Positions 33,988 through 43,513 of a stretch of 64,000 nucleotides of DNA are shown here, one piece after another. How positions within the stretch are numbered: the stretch's first letter is position 1; the number at the start of each line of letters is the position of its first letter. The notes below the pieces were generated by a model. It was not told where the DNA came from. It did no database searches and was given only the letters and a program-made list of their open reading frames with translations. This DNA comes from Planococcus sp. MSAK28401. GTDB lineage: Bacteria > Bacillota > Bacilli > Bacillales_A > Planococcaceae. The DNA is taken from the NCBI RefSeq assembly GCF_018283455.1, contig NZ_JAAMTH010000001.1, forward strand, positions 929,501 to 993,500. The letters are read 5' to 3'. The translations under genes were made by a program, and so were the position numbers.

Positions 33988-35292
33988 GTGAAGGAATTAA
34001 AGTTCAGCAAGGGGTTATTGGCATCTGTTTTATTGTCAGCGGGGGCACTTGCAGCATGCAGTTCAGGGGATGAAGGATCGACTGCAGAAGGCGGCGGTGA
34101 GCAAGTAACAGTAGATATTTTCCAATTTAAAGTGGAGTTCAAGGACCAGTTTGAAGATGTGGTTGCGCAATACGAAGAAGAAAATCCTGATGTCAATATC
34201 GAAATCACGACAGTCGGCGGTGGGGAAGATTATGGCGCTGCGCTTCGTTCCCGTTTCGCTTCAGGCAACGAACCAGCCATCTTCAACATTGGCGGGCCCC
34301 AAGACGTAGCGGATTGGAAAGATAATCTGGTCGACCTATCCGATACAGGCGCAGCGGATGCGGCGCTTGACGGCACGCTTGATGGGGTAAAGGTCGAATC
34401 GGAAGTGCTCGGATTGCCGTATAACCAGGAAGGCTACGGATTCATCTACAATACACGCTTGTTCGAGGAAGCAGGCATCGATGCTGCTTCGATTACGGAT
34501 TATGCGAGCTTGGAAGAAGCGGTGAAGACGCTCGATTCGAAAAAAGACGAACTTGGCCTTGAATCTGTCTTTGCTCTTCCAGGAAAAGAGACGTGGGTAA
34601 CGGGGCTTCATTTGTCGAACACTTTCCTCGCGCCTGAATTCGATAATAATGTCTTGACGGCATACGATGCAGATACAGTGGAATTCGAATACGGCGAAGG
34701 GTTCAAGAAAATTCTCGATTTGCAAAACGAGTATTCAAAACAGCCAACTGTTAGCCTCGACTACTCACAGCAAGTAGAAGAACTATTCTCTCTTGAACGT
34801 GTGGCGATCATCCAACAAGGAAACTGGGTGTATGGTTCGATTGCAGGAATTGACCAGGAACTTGCGGATTCAGGCGTCGGCATGATGCCGATTCCGGTTG
34901 AAGGCTTGGAAGATGGCGGGTTGCCGGTCGGCGTACCGATGTATTGGGGCGTCAACTCGAACCAAGATGAAGAAGTCGTAACAGCAGCAAAAGATTTCCT
35001 CGATTGGCTCTACACGTCCGATACTGGAAAAACAGCTGTTTTGGAAGACTTTAAATTCATCCCGGCATACGAAGGTTATGACACATCGAAAATTACCGAT
35101 CCAATGTCCAAAGCGATTTACGATGCTTCAGAAGCCGGCGAAACAATTGGCTGGGTCTTCATGGGCTATCCGACTGGATGGGGTGAAGATGAACTCGGCG
35201 CTGGCATCCAGAAATACTTGAGCGATGAAGTGAGCTGGGACGAAGTGGTCGATTCAGCGAAAGCGGCATGGGAAACGAGCCGCGGAGAGTAA
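33988..35292 (+). CDS. Alpha-glucoside ABC transporter binding lipoprotein
   Basis: 434 residues from GTG 33988 (AAAGGGGGA upstream); the longer reading from 33841 runs through the operator region. Signal with lipobox LAAC. Family 1 sugar-binding pattern: YEEENPDVNIEITTVGGGEDYGAALRSR, LPYNQEGYGFIYNTRLFEEAG, and VAIIQQGNWV. Anchored outside the membrane; delivers an oligosaccharide, probably maltose/isomaltose type, to the two permeases. Confidence 0.9.
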   Translation: MKELKFSKGLLASVLLSAGALAACSSGDEGSTAEGGGEQVTVDIFQFKVEFKDQFEDVVAQYEEENPDVNIEITTVGGGEDYGAALRSRFASGNEPAIFNIGGPQDVADWKDNLVDLSDTGAADAALDGTLDGVKVESEVLGLPYNQEGYGFIYNTRLFEEAGIDAASITDYASLEEAVKTLDSKKDELGLESVFALPGKETWVTGLHLSNTFLAPEFDNNVLTAYDADTVEFEYGEGFKKILDLQNEYSKQPTVSLDYSQQVEELFSLERVAIIQQGNWVYGSIAGIDQELADSGVGMMPIPVEGLEDGGLPVGVPMYWGVNSNQDEEVVTAAKDFLDWLYTSDTGKTAVLEDFKFIPAYEGYDTSKITDPMSKAIYDASEAGETIGWVFMGYPTGWGEDELGAGIQKYLSDEVSWDEVVDSAKAAWETSRGE

Positions 35293-35305
35293 TTTGTCCA
35301 TCAAA

Positions 35306-35338
35306 CCAGAGCAGCCATTGTGCTGCTTTGTTTTGTTT
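35306..35338 (+). terminator. Intra-operon partial terminator
   Basis: AGCAGC-N6-GCTGCT followed by TTGTTTTGTTT between the binding-protein and permease genes. Weak stems here commonly reduce permease relative to binding-protein expression. Confidence 0.5.
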
Positions 35339-35368
35339 CGGGGCTTAACTAGAAAGAGAGGCTAAACT

Positions 35369-36229
35369 ATGCGTACACGGGATTTATCCTATTGGTTATT
35401 TTTAGCGCCTGTATTGTTGGCGCTGGCACTTGTCGTTGTGGTACCGATGCTGCTCGGTTTATTCTATTCATTTACAGCGTGGAACGGCATCCAGACAGGC
35501 GAATTTGTCGGTTTTCAGAACTACCTGAACTTATTTACTGATGAGCGTTTTCTCGATTCGCTTTGGTTCACGACGAAATTCTCTGTCGTATCCGTCATTT
35601 TGATTAATTTTATCGGCCTGTCGCTCGCTTTGATCGTCACATCAAAAATCAAGACGAGCAGCTTGCTGCGCACGACCTTTTTCATGCCCAACTTGATCGG
35701 CGGATTGATTCTCGGATTTATCTGGCAGTTCATTTTCCTGAAAGTGTTTGCGAGCGTCGGCGAAGCAGTCGGCATGGAGAGCCTGCAGGCATGGCTGTCG
35801 ACAACCGAAACCGGGTTTTGGGGCTTGGTCATTTTAATGAGCTGGCAGATGGCCGGGTATATCATGGTTATCTATATCGCTTATTTGGAAGGTTTGCCAA
35901 AAGAGTTGATCGAAGCGGCTGAAATCGACGGGGCATCGACTCCCCAGCGTTTTCGCTACATCATCTTTCCGCTTGTTGCCCCAGCCTTCACTGTCAGCAT
36001 GTTCTTGACTTTGTCGAATACGTTCAAATTATACGACCAGAACTTGTCGCTGACAGCGGGCGGCCCGTACAATTCGACGGAAATGGTCGCCATGGAGATT
36101 TTCAAGACAGCGTTTGTGCAAAATGCGTTCGCTTATGCGCAGGCAAAAGCGATCATTTTCTTCCTGATCGTCGCTATTATTGCACTCGTTCAAGTGTATA
36201 TCAATAAACGCCGGGAGGTCGAAATGTAA
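35369..36229 (+). CDS. Sugar ABC transporter permease (MalF type)
   Basis: 286 residues; six membrane helices; EAA loop GLPKELIEAAEIDGASTPQRFRYIIFPLVAP. AAGAGAGGC upstream of ATG. Stop and next start share TAATG, so the two permeases are coupled. Confidence 0.9.
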   Translation: MRTRDLSYWLFLAPVLLALALVVVVPMLLGLFYSFTAWNGIQTGEFVGFQNYLNLFTDERFLDSLWFTTKFSVVSVILINFIGLSLALIVTSKIKTSSLLRTTFFMPNLIGGLILGFIWQFIFLKVFASVGEAVGMESLQAWLSTTETGFWGLVILMSWQMAGYIMVIYIAYLEGLPKELIEAAEIDGASTPQRFRYIIFPLVAPAFTVSMFLTLSNTFKLYDQNLSLTAGGPYNSTEMVAMEIFKTAFVQNAFAYAQAKAIIFFLIVAIIALVQVYINKRREVEM

Positions 36230-37044
36230 TGCGCAACCGCTGGAATATAAAAGTTGAAGTGCTCGGCGTCGCACTGGCGATTCTATGGTTATTGCCTTTT
36301 TACTTAATGTTCGTCAATTCCTTCAAATCAAAAAAAGAAATTTTCCTCGACACGACGAGCCCTCCGGAAGCGTGGAGCTTCGATAACTACATCGTGGCAT
36401 TTCAGGAACTCGACTTTCTCAGAACTTTGTTCAATTCTTTATTGATCACGGTCATCAGCGTGGTGCTCATCGTCTTGTTTTCAGCGATGGCTGCGTATGC
36501 GTTGTCCCGGGCGAAAAGCAAGATTTCCACATTCCTGTTTTTCCTTTTCGTCTCAGCGATGCTCATCCCGTTTCAATCGGTGATGATCCCGCTCGTCACG
36601 GTGTTCGGCCAATTTGATATGCTGAACCGCGGCGGACTGATTTTCATGTATATTGGTTTCGGTGCGAGCCTGTCGATTTTCCTGTATCATGGTGCTTTGA
36701 ATAATGTACCGAAATCGCTCGATGAAGCGGCGAAAATTGACGGGGCAAACCGCTGGCAAGTGTTTTGGCATATCATTTTCCCGATCCTCAAGCCGATCAC
36801 GGTCACGGTCGCCATACTCAATATCATCTGGATTTGGAACGATTACCTCCTGCCATCGCTTGTTATCAACACGACCGGCAGTGAAACGATTCCGCTGAAA
36901 ATGTTCTTCTTCTTCGGCGAATACACGAAACAATGGCATTTGGCGCTTGCCGGACTTACGCTGGCGATCATTCCGGTCATCATCTTCTATTTCTTTGCAC
37001 AGCGCTCAATCATCAAAGGTGTCTCGGACGGCGCTGTAAAATAA
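36229..37044 (+). CDS. Sugar ABC transporter permease (MalG type)
   Basis: 271 residues; six membrane helices; EAA loop NVPKSLDEAAKIDGANRWQVFWHIIFPILKP. Overlaps the upstream permease by one base. No ATPase gene follows, so a shared MsmX/MalK-type ATPase encoded elsewhere must power the importer (inference). Confidence 0.9.
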   Translation: MRNRWNIKVEVLGVALAILWLLPFYLMFVNSFKSKKEIFLDTTSPPEAWSFDNYIVAFQELDFLRTLFNSLLITVISVVLIVLFSAMAAYALSRAKSKISTFLFFLFVSAMLIPFQSVMIPLVTVFGQFDMLNRGGLIFMYIGFGASLSIFLYHGALNNVPKSLDEAAKIDGANRWQVFWHIIFPILKPITVTVAILNIIWIWNDYLLPSLVINTTGSETIPLKMFFFFGEYTKQWHLALAGLTLAIIPVIIFYFFAQRSIIKGVSDGAVK

Positions 37045-37057
37045 GGGGGCAATCGCA

Positions 37058-38077
37058 ATGGCGATCACAATTAAAGATGTCGCGAAACTGGCGGAAGTCT
37101 CGCCGGCGACGGTTTCCCGGGTTATTGCGGATCATCCTAAGATCACCCCGAAAACAAAGCGCAAAGTACGAACAGCCATGGAAGAGCTCGGCTATTACCC
37201 GAATTTCCAGGCACGCAATTTGGTGGCGCAAAAAAGCAAGGCAATCGGTGTCATCATGGAAAATTCCACGACGCTTGCTTTCCAGAATCCGTTTTTTCCA
37301 GAAGTGTTGCGCGGCATTTCCGTCAGCGCCCATCAAAGCCAGTATGGCCTGTATCTATCGACCAGCGCGACCGAGCAGGAAATCTACGAAGAAGTGGTGG
37401 CGATGACACAAGGCAAACGCGTCGATGGCATTATCTTGCTGTATTCGAAAATCGATGATAAAGTCATGGATTACCTGCTGGCGAACGGTATTGCGTTTTC
37501 GGTGGTGGGCCGGCCGTACACGCGCCCGGACGCCATTTCCTATGTCGATAATGACAATGTCGCCATTTCGAAAGAAGTGGTGGACCACTTGATTTCACAT
37601 GGCCACCGGGATATCTCATTCGTCGGCGGCGCCTCCGATTTTATCGTCTCATCTGACCGCTTGAGTGGTTACACACAAGCACTCGATCAAGCGGGGATCC
37701 CGTTCAATCCGGATTACGTGGTCACACAGGAAGAAATGGAAGGCCATGAGCAGGAGGCAATCCGGCATTTGATGGAACAAAAGAATCCGCCGACCGCCAT
37801 CGTCACGCACGATGACTTGGTCGCCTATGAAGTGATCAGTTATTTGGAGGATTTGAATATTGCCGTACCGGCCGATGTATCGATTGTCGGGTTCAACAAC
37901 CATACTTTGTCAAGCCATTTAAAGCCGCCGCTCAGTACGGTGGATATCTCGATTTTTGACCTTGGAATGGAAGCGGCAAATCTGGTATTGGAAAAAATAA
38001 ACGATGACAATGCACCTCCCCGGAACATCGTCGTTCCGGCTACATTGATTGAAAGAGGGTCTTGTCAAAGTCTTTGA
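37058..38077 (+). CDS. LacI-family regulator of the glucoside operon
   Basis: 339 residues. LacI helix-turn-helix 1-25 (ITIKDVAKLAEVSPATVSRVI), hinge to about 60 (ARNLVAQKSKAIG), then a periplasmic-binding-like sensor domain ending in LIERGSC. Sits inside the operon between permease and glucosidase. The CG-centred palindromes upstream of the binding-protein gene are its probable operators. Effector probably a maltose/isomaltose-like sugar. B. subtilis-type MalR is a close functional analogue. Confidence 0.9.
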   Translation: MAITIKDVAKLAEVSPATVSRVIADHPKITPKTKRKVRTAMEELGYYPNFQARNLVAQKSKAIGVIMENSTTLAFQNPFFPEVLRGISVSAHQSQYGLYLSTSATEQEIYEEVVAMTQGKRVDGIILLYSKIDDKVMDYLLANGIAFSVVGRPYTRPDAISYVDNDNVAISKEVVDHLISHGHRDISFVGGASDFIVSSDRLSGYTQALDQAGIPFNPDYVVTQEEMEGHEQEAIRHLMEQKNPPTAIVTHDDLVAYEVISYLEDLNIAVPADVSIVGFNNHTLSSHLKPPLSTVDISIFDLGMEAANLVLEKINDDNAPPRNIVVPATLIERGSCQSL

Positions 38078-38089
38078 AAGGAAACGATT

Positions 38090-39706
38090 ATGAACAAAAC
38101 ATGGTGGAAAGAAGCAGTGGCGTATCAAGTTTATCCACGCAGCTTCAATGACTCGAATGGAGACGGTATCGGGGATATCAACGGTGTCACGGAAAAACTG
38201 GATTATTTGAAGGAACTGGGGATCGACGTCATCTGGATTTGCCCGATGTACAAGTCACCCAATGATGATAATGGCTATGATATCAGCGATTACCAGGAAA
38301 TCATGAATGAACTAGGGACGATGGAAGATTTCGACCGTTTGCTCGAAGAAGTACACGCGCGCGGGATGAAATTGATCATCGACCTGGTCATTAACCACAC
38401 GAGCGATGAGCATCCATGGTTTTTGGAATCACGCTCGTCACTCGATAACCCAAAACGCGACTGGTATATTTGGCGCGATCGCCCAACAAACTGGGAGAGC
38501 ATTTTCGGCGGCCCCGCATGGGAGCTCGACGAGAAGACGGGACAATATTATTTGCACATCTTCTCGAAAAAGCAGCCGGATTTGAACTGGGAAAACCCGG
38601 AAGTTCGCAAGGCCTTATACAAAATGGTCAATTGGTGGCTCGATAAAGGCATTGACGGTTTTCGCGTCGACGCGATCAGTCACATCAAGAAAGATTTCAG
38701 CGATTTGCCGATCGAAGAAGGCAAGCCCTGGGTCCCGGCATGGGAGAAAATGATGAACGTCGACGGGATTCAGCCGCTGCTTGCGGAATTGCGCGATGAA
38801 ACATTTGCGAAATACGACATCATGACGGTCGGAGAAGCGAATGGCGTCTATGCGGAAGATATCGATGAATGGATCAGCGAAGAAGACGGCAAATTCGATA
38901 TGGTGTTTCAATTCGAGGATTTGACGCTGTGGGACAGCGATGTCAAACAAGGAATTAACGTCAATGACTTGAAAACCGTCCTGACGCGCTGGCAAAAAGC
39001 AGTCGACGGCGTCGGCTGGAATGCGTTGTTCATCGAAAACCATGACAAGCCGCGTGTCGTCTCGACATGGGGCAATGACGGCGAATACTGGCGCGAAAGT
39101 GCAACAGCGCTCGCTTGCATGTATTTCTTCATGCAAGGGACGCCGTTCATTTATCAAGGCCAGGAAATAGGCATGACCAATGCGCCATTTGAGGAAATTC
39201 ATCATTATGACGATGTCCATACGCATAATTTGTATTTCTATAATTTGGCGGAAGGCATGGAACATGATGCCATCATGACCTTATTGAAATCGACGAGCCG
39301 CGACCATTCTCGCACGCCGATGCAATGGCACGCGGGAGAGAATGCCGGATTTACGACAGGCTCTCCGTGGCTGCAGATGAACCCAAATTTTGAATGGCTC
39401 AATGTCGAGAGTCAAATGCAGGATCCGACTTCCGTTTTATCGTTTTATAAGCAAATGATTTTCCTGCGCAAAAACATGGACGTGCTAGTCTACGGCAGCT
39501 ACGATTTGGCCGAGACCGATTGTGAGGATGTTTATGCTTATACCCGTACGCAAGGGGAAGAACAAGTGCTGATCCTTTCAAACCTAGGAAGCACGACATG
39601 CACTTGGCTGGAACCTGAAGGCGCAGAGCTGTTGCTCGCCAATTACGAGGACCGTGACTTGCATCAATTAAAGCCGTATGAAGCACGGGTGTATAAGCTC
39701 GCCTAA
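38090..39706 (+). CDS. GH13 alpha-glucosidase (copy 2)
   Basis: 538 residues, no signal peptide. Catalytic D194 (GFRVDAISHIKK), E249 (VGEANG) and D319 (ENHDKPR). Ala follows the nucleophile, as in alpha-1,4-preferring members of subfamily 31, contrasting with Val in copy 1. Last gene of the importer operon, 12 bases after lacI (GGAAACG upstream). Hydrolyses imported maltooligosaccharides in the cytoplasm. Confidence 0.9.
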   Translation: MNKTWWKEAVAYQVYPRSFNDSNGDGIGDINGVTEKLDYLKELGIDVIWICPMYKSPNDDNGYDISDYQEIMNELGTMEDFDRLLEEVHARGMKLIIDLVINHTSDEHPWFLESRSSLDNPKRDWYIWRDRPTNWESIFGGPAWELDEKTGQYYLHIFSKKQPDLNWENPEVRKALYKMVNWWLDKGIDGFRVDAISHIKKDFSDLPIEEGKPWVPAWEKMMNVDGIQPLLAELRDETFAKYDIMTVGEANGVYAEDIDEWISEEDGKFDMVFQFEDLTLWDSDVKQGINVNDLKTVLTRWQKAVDGVGWNALFIENHDKPRVVSTWGNDGEYWRESATALACMYFFMQGTPFIYQGQEIGMTNAPFEEIHHYDDVHTHNLYFYNLAEGMEHDAIMTLLKSTSRDHSRTPMQWHAGENAGFTTGSPWLQMNPNFEWLNVESQMQDPTSVLSFYKQMIFLRKNMDVLVYGSYDLAETDCEDVYAYTRTQGEEQVLILSNLGSTTCTWLEPEGAELLLANYEDRDLHQLKPYEARVYKLA

Positions 39707-39740
39707 CGGTTGTGCAACAGGAACATTTATTTTTCTATTG

Positions 39741-39792
39741 AAAAACGCTTTTCCCGATTGGCCAGAAGGCTGGTCGGGAAAAGCGTTTTTTT
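39741..39792. terminator. Strong bidirectional terminator between the glucoside operon and pgi
   Basis: AAAAACGCTTTTCCCGA / TCGGGAAAAGCGTTTTT stem with T runs on both strands. Confidence 0.9.
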
Positions 39793-41069
39793 TAGAATCC
39801 TGGTTTTTTTAACAGCTTGAAGATATTGTTCTTGTATTCTTCGACGCCCGGTTGGTCGAACGGGTTGATGCCAAGAAGATACGCGCTGTACGCGCAGCTC
39901 AACATGTAGAAATACAGCAAATGGCCGATCTCGGATTCATCGATGCGGTCCACGGTCAAGCTCAATTGCGGTACGCCGCCGGACAAATGGGCATTTGACG
40001 TGCCTTTATGGGCGATATGGTTGAATTCTTGCAAGTACAAACCGGCAATGTAATTCAATTCGTCGCCGTCTTCAGGTGTTTCGAAAATCTCCAGATCTTC
40101 CTGTGCTTCTTTTACCAGCAGGAAGGTTTCGAACAGGTTGCGCTGCCCGTCTTGGATGAATTGGCCAAGCGAGTGCAAGTCAGTCGTGAAAACGACCGAT
40201 GCCGGGAAGATGCCTTTTCCTTCTTTCCCTTCACTTTCACCGAATAATTGTTTCCACCATTCCTGGACGAACGACAGCTTCGGCTCGAAGATGGCGTTCA
40301 CTTCTGTCGTATAACCTTGGACATACAGGTGATGGCGGATTGCCGCGTATTGCATCGCCGGGTTATGGTCAGGGCCTGCCTCCCGGTAAGTTGTTTCTGC
40401 CTCTTTTGCGCCGTCCAACAGCTTGCGGATTGAATGTCCGGCAGCAGCAATCGGCAATAGTCCGACCGCAGTGAAGACGGAGTAGCGACCGCCGACATCG
40501 TCAGGTACGACAAAACGTTCATAGCCTTTTGTTTCCGCTAATTGGCGAAGCGCTCCTTTTTCAGCATCGGTTGTCACGATGATCCGTTCGGCCGCGCCGT
40601 CGCCGTAGCGTTTTTCCATATACTCGCGCAGGAAACGGAACGCGATGGCCGGTTCTGTCGTTTTGCCGGATTTCGAGATGACGTTGACAACGACTTCCTT
40701 GCCTTCAAGGTGTGCAAGCAATTGCTTCAAATATTCACCGCTTACTTGATGGCCCGCAAACAGCACTTCCAATTGCTCGTCTTTCGGGAAATAAGATGAG
40801 AGTGCAGAAAGGACGGCTTTTGACCCTAGATAGGAACCGCCGATTCCGATGACGACCAAGACGTCAGCCTTTTCGCGGATTGCTTTGGCGGTGTCTTCGA
40901 TTTTTGCCAGAAAATCCTCCGGCAAAGAAGAGGGCCAGTCAAGCCAGCCAAGGAAATCAGAGCCGGCTCCTTTTTTCGCGTACAGATCCTCCTGAATTTG
41001 CTGTAAACGGGTTTTCATTTTAAGATCTACTGCAGACTCGATCGCTTGTGAATATGTTAAGTTGATCAT
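39792..41069 (-). CDS. pgi: Glucose-6-phosphate isomerase
   Basis: 425 residues from ATG 41069 (AGGAGG 8 bases upstream; the ATG at 41075 touches the ribosome site). Interconverts glucose-6-phosphate and fructose-6-phosphate. Motifs VVIGIGGSYLGSKAVL, VISKSGKTTEPAIAFR, DDVGGRYSVFTAVGLLPIA, and the catalytic His region FNHIAHKGTSNAHLSGG. Slightly shorter than B. subtilis Pgi (about 450). Neighbouring glucosidases and ROK kinase feed its substrate. Confidence 0.95.
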   Translation of the reverse strand: MINLTYSQAIESAVDLKMKTRLQQIQEDLYAKKGAGSDFLGWLDWPSSLPEDFLAKIEDTAKAIREKADVLVVIGIGGSYLGSKAVLSALSSYFPKDEQLEVLFAGHQVSGEYLKQLLAHLEGKEVVVNVISKSGKTTEPAIAFRFLREYMEKRYGDGAAERIIVTTDAEKGALRQLAETKGYERFVVPDDVGGRYSVFTAVGLLPIAAAGHSIRKLLDGAKEAETTYREAGPDHNPAMQYAAIRHHLYVQGYTTEVNAIFEPKLSFVQEWWKQLFGESEGKEGKGIFPASVVFTTDLHSLGQFIQDGQRNLFETFLLVKEAQEDLEIFETPEDGDELNYIAGLYLQEFNHIAHKGTSNAHLSGGVPQLSLTVDRIDESEIGHLLYFYMLSCAYSAYLLGINPFDQPGVEEYKNNIFKLLKKPGF

Positions 41070-41350
41070 AAACATCCTCCTATTCTATGATTACTGATTT
41101 TACCATAGTGGGGGAAACGATAGCATATCTAGCAATAAAAACTGCAAAGCGTTGAAAGCGAGTGAATCGGGTTTGCTTCGGTGCCACTTATTGGTAAAAT
41201 AAAGAGAAACTTCAATTAGCTTGGGTGTTTCACGCAGTTAATGAAGTCACAGTGGCTATTTTTTTCCGTCCTATTAATTTTCCATTTAGATAAATAGGGA
41301 TTTTGGCCAAATCAAGAGCATAATTTAGAAAGCTACAGGAGGTCATGAAA

Positions 41351-43369
41351 ATGAAACGATACATAGCAATAGCAGCGGGCGCTGGCGTACTCGCGATGGC
41401 AGGATGCCAGCCGCAGCCGACGCCGGAAGACCGATTGGGTGAATACGTCGGCCATTGGAATGAACAAGATTTCACAGCGATGTACGAAGACTATCTGACA
41501 CAAGGATCGAAAGAAGCTTTTCCCCCTGAAGCGTTCGGGGAGCGGCAGCAGCAATTGATTGAAGACCTCGGCATCGAAAACCTTGAAGTCAGCTATACCG
41601 CGCAGGAAGATGCGGAATGGGACGAAGCGGAGCCGGCCGAGTTTCCGCTTACTATCACGATGGAGACGCTTGCCGGGCCGGTTGAATTTGACCAGACGGT
41701 GTCACTGATCCACGAAGAGCAGGAAAGTGGAGAGAATTGGTTTGTCGAATGGGACCCGTCATTGATCTTCGAGGATCTTGAAGAAGGCGATGAAGTCGCA
41801 GTGCGGACTGAAGCTGCTGAGCGCGGGGAGATTGTGGACCGTGAAGGGCGTGGTTTGGCTATCAATGGCACCGGCTATAATCTTGGCGTGGTGCCGGACC
41901 GGCTGGAAGGAGACAGCGATATAGCTGAGGCTGCTGAACTTCTTGGGTTGACGGTGGAATCGATTGAAGAAAGCCTGAACCAAAGTTGGGTTCAGCCGGA
42001 TCAATTCGTGCCGCTGACAAAAGCGTCGAAATCGGCGGAACAATTGATCGCTGACGTGGAAGCGAGCGATGTCGTGACTTATCAGGAAACGGCGATGCGC
42101 GAATATCCTTACGGCGAAGCATTCGGCCACTTGACCGGCTATATCGGCTCGATTACAGCAGAGCAATTAGAAGAATTAAAAGGCCAAGGCTACGGAGCAA
42201 ATGACCTGATCGGCCGCCAAGGGCTTGAACGCCGTCTCGAAGAACAGCTGCGCGGCCAGAGCGGCGCGCGCATCCTGATCCAAAAACAGGCAGAAGGGGC
42301 TGAAGATATCGTCCTTGCTGAACAGGAACCGACAGCTGGGGAGGATGTGGAACTGACCATCGATGCTGAATTGCAGACAGCTGTCTATGATTCGATGCAA
42401 GGGGAACCGGGAAGCGCTGCTGCAGTGTCGCCTGAAAACGGCGAAACTTTGGCGCTCATCAGCTCTCCGGGATTTGACCCGAATGAATTCATCGCAGGCA
42501 TCAGCGGAGAGCGCTACACAGAATTGTCGGAAGATCCGTTGAATCCGCTGTTCACGCGTTTTGCCGCAAGTTATGCCCCGGGGTCGACCATCAAACCGGT
42601 GACGGCGGCCATCGGCATGGAAGCAGGAACACTTGACCCGCAGCAAGGGCTCGAGATCAATGGCCAGACTTGGCAAAAAGACAGCTCATGGGGCTCCTAC
42701 CGTGTGTCCCGCCTGCATCCCGAAGCGCCCAATCCGATTGATTTGAACCGTGCGCTCGTTTACTCGGACAATATTTATTTTGCGAGACAGGCGCTTGAGA
42801 TGGGAACAGAAACATTTATTGACGGGCTTACTGCCTATGGTTTCGGGGAGGAATTGCCGTTTGCCATCGAGTTGGAGAGTTCTCAAATCTCTAATGACGG
42901 CACTCTCGGGTCTGAAGGGCAATTGGCGGATACATCATTCGGCCAAGGGCAGATGCTTGCCAATATCCTGCATCTCGCCTCGGCTTACGAACCATTCCTC
43001 AATGGCGGCACGATTTATGAGCCGACGCTTTATGCTAGCGAAGAAGCTGGGCAAGTATGGAAAGAGGGCTTGATCAGTGAAGGCAATGCGGCTGTGCTTC
43101 AAGAAAATCTCCGCAATGTCGTCACGGACGGCTATGCCAAATCGGCCGATATCGATGCTGTGCCGATTGCCGGAAAAACCGGCACCGCTGAATTGAAAGG
43201 CGCTCTCGGTGAAGAAGGGCAAGAGAACGGGTTCTTCGTTTCTTATCACGCTGAAAAGCAGGACTTCATTTTGGCGATGATGATCGAATCAATCGAAGAC
43301 GATGGCGGCAGCGATTACGTCGCCGGCTTTTCGGCCAACGCTATGGAACAGTATTACTTGAATAATTGA
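41351..43369 (+). CDS. pbpC: Class B penicillin-binding lipoprotein with MecA-type N-domain (PBP3/PbpC-like)
   Basis: 672 residues; ATG 41351 is 9 bases after AGGAGG, whereas the ATG at 41345 is too close. Lipobox LAMAGC. Residues about 25-140 are the NTF2-like MecA-N domain, then a PBP dimer domain (ERGEIVDREGRGLA), then transpeptidase with S412 in APGSTIKP, SDN in VYSDNIYF and KTGT in AGKTGTAEL. Cross-links peptidoglycan; MecA-like relatives often have low beta-lactam affinity, which cannot be judged here. Single gene with terminator. Confidence 0.9.
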   Translation: MKRYIAIAAGAGVLAMAGCQPQPTPEDRLGEYVGHWNEQDFTAMYEDYLTQGSKEAFPPEAFGERQQQLIEDLGIENLEVSYTAQEDAEWDEAEPAEFPLTITMETLAGPVEFDQTVSLIHEEQESGENWFVEWDPSLIFEDLEEGDEVAVRTEAAERGEIVDREGRGLAINGTGYNLGVVPDRLEGDSDIAEAAELLGLTVESIEESLNQSWVQPDQFVPLTKASKSAEQLIADVEASDVVTYQETAMREYPYGEAFGHLTGYIGSITAEQLEELKGQGYGANDLIGRQGLERRLEEQLRGQSGARILIQKQAEGAEDIVLAEQEPTAGEDVELTIDAELQTAVYDSMQGEPGSAAAVSPENGETLALISSPGFDPNEFIAGISGERYTELSEDPLNPLFTRFAASYAPGSTIKPVTAAIGMEAGTLDPQQGLEINGQTWQKDSSWGSYRVSRLHPEAPNPIDLNRALVYSDNIYFARQALEMGTETFIDGLTAYGFGEELPFAIELESSQISNDGTLGSEGQLADTSFGQGQMLANILHLASAYEPFLNGGTIYEPTLYASEEAGQVWKEGLISEGNAAVLQENLRNVVTDGYAKSADIDAVPIAGKTGTAELKGALGEEGQENGFFVSYHAEKQDFILAMMIESIEDDGGSDYVAGFSANAMEQYYLNN

Positions 43370-43372
43370 CCG

Positions 43373-43403
43373 AAACCGTCCGCATATCGCGGGCGGTTTT
43401 TAT
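43373..43403 (+). terminator. Terminator of pbpC
   Basis: AACCGTCCGC / GCGGGCGGTT stem (one G-T pair) followed by TTTATT. Confidence 0.8.
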
Positions 43404-43513
43404 TATGTGGGCAAAGAGGAATTTCATGGAAAAAGGCGTATACTATATAAAAAAACAACGGTTGTCAGCAGTCAATGTGAGCACATCAATTCCGCAATAG
43501 CAGGAAGAGGGGG

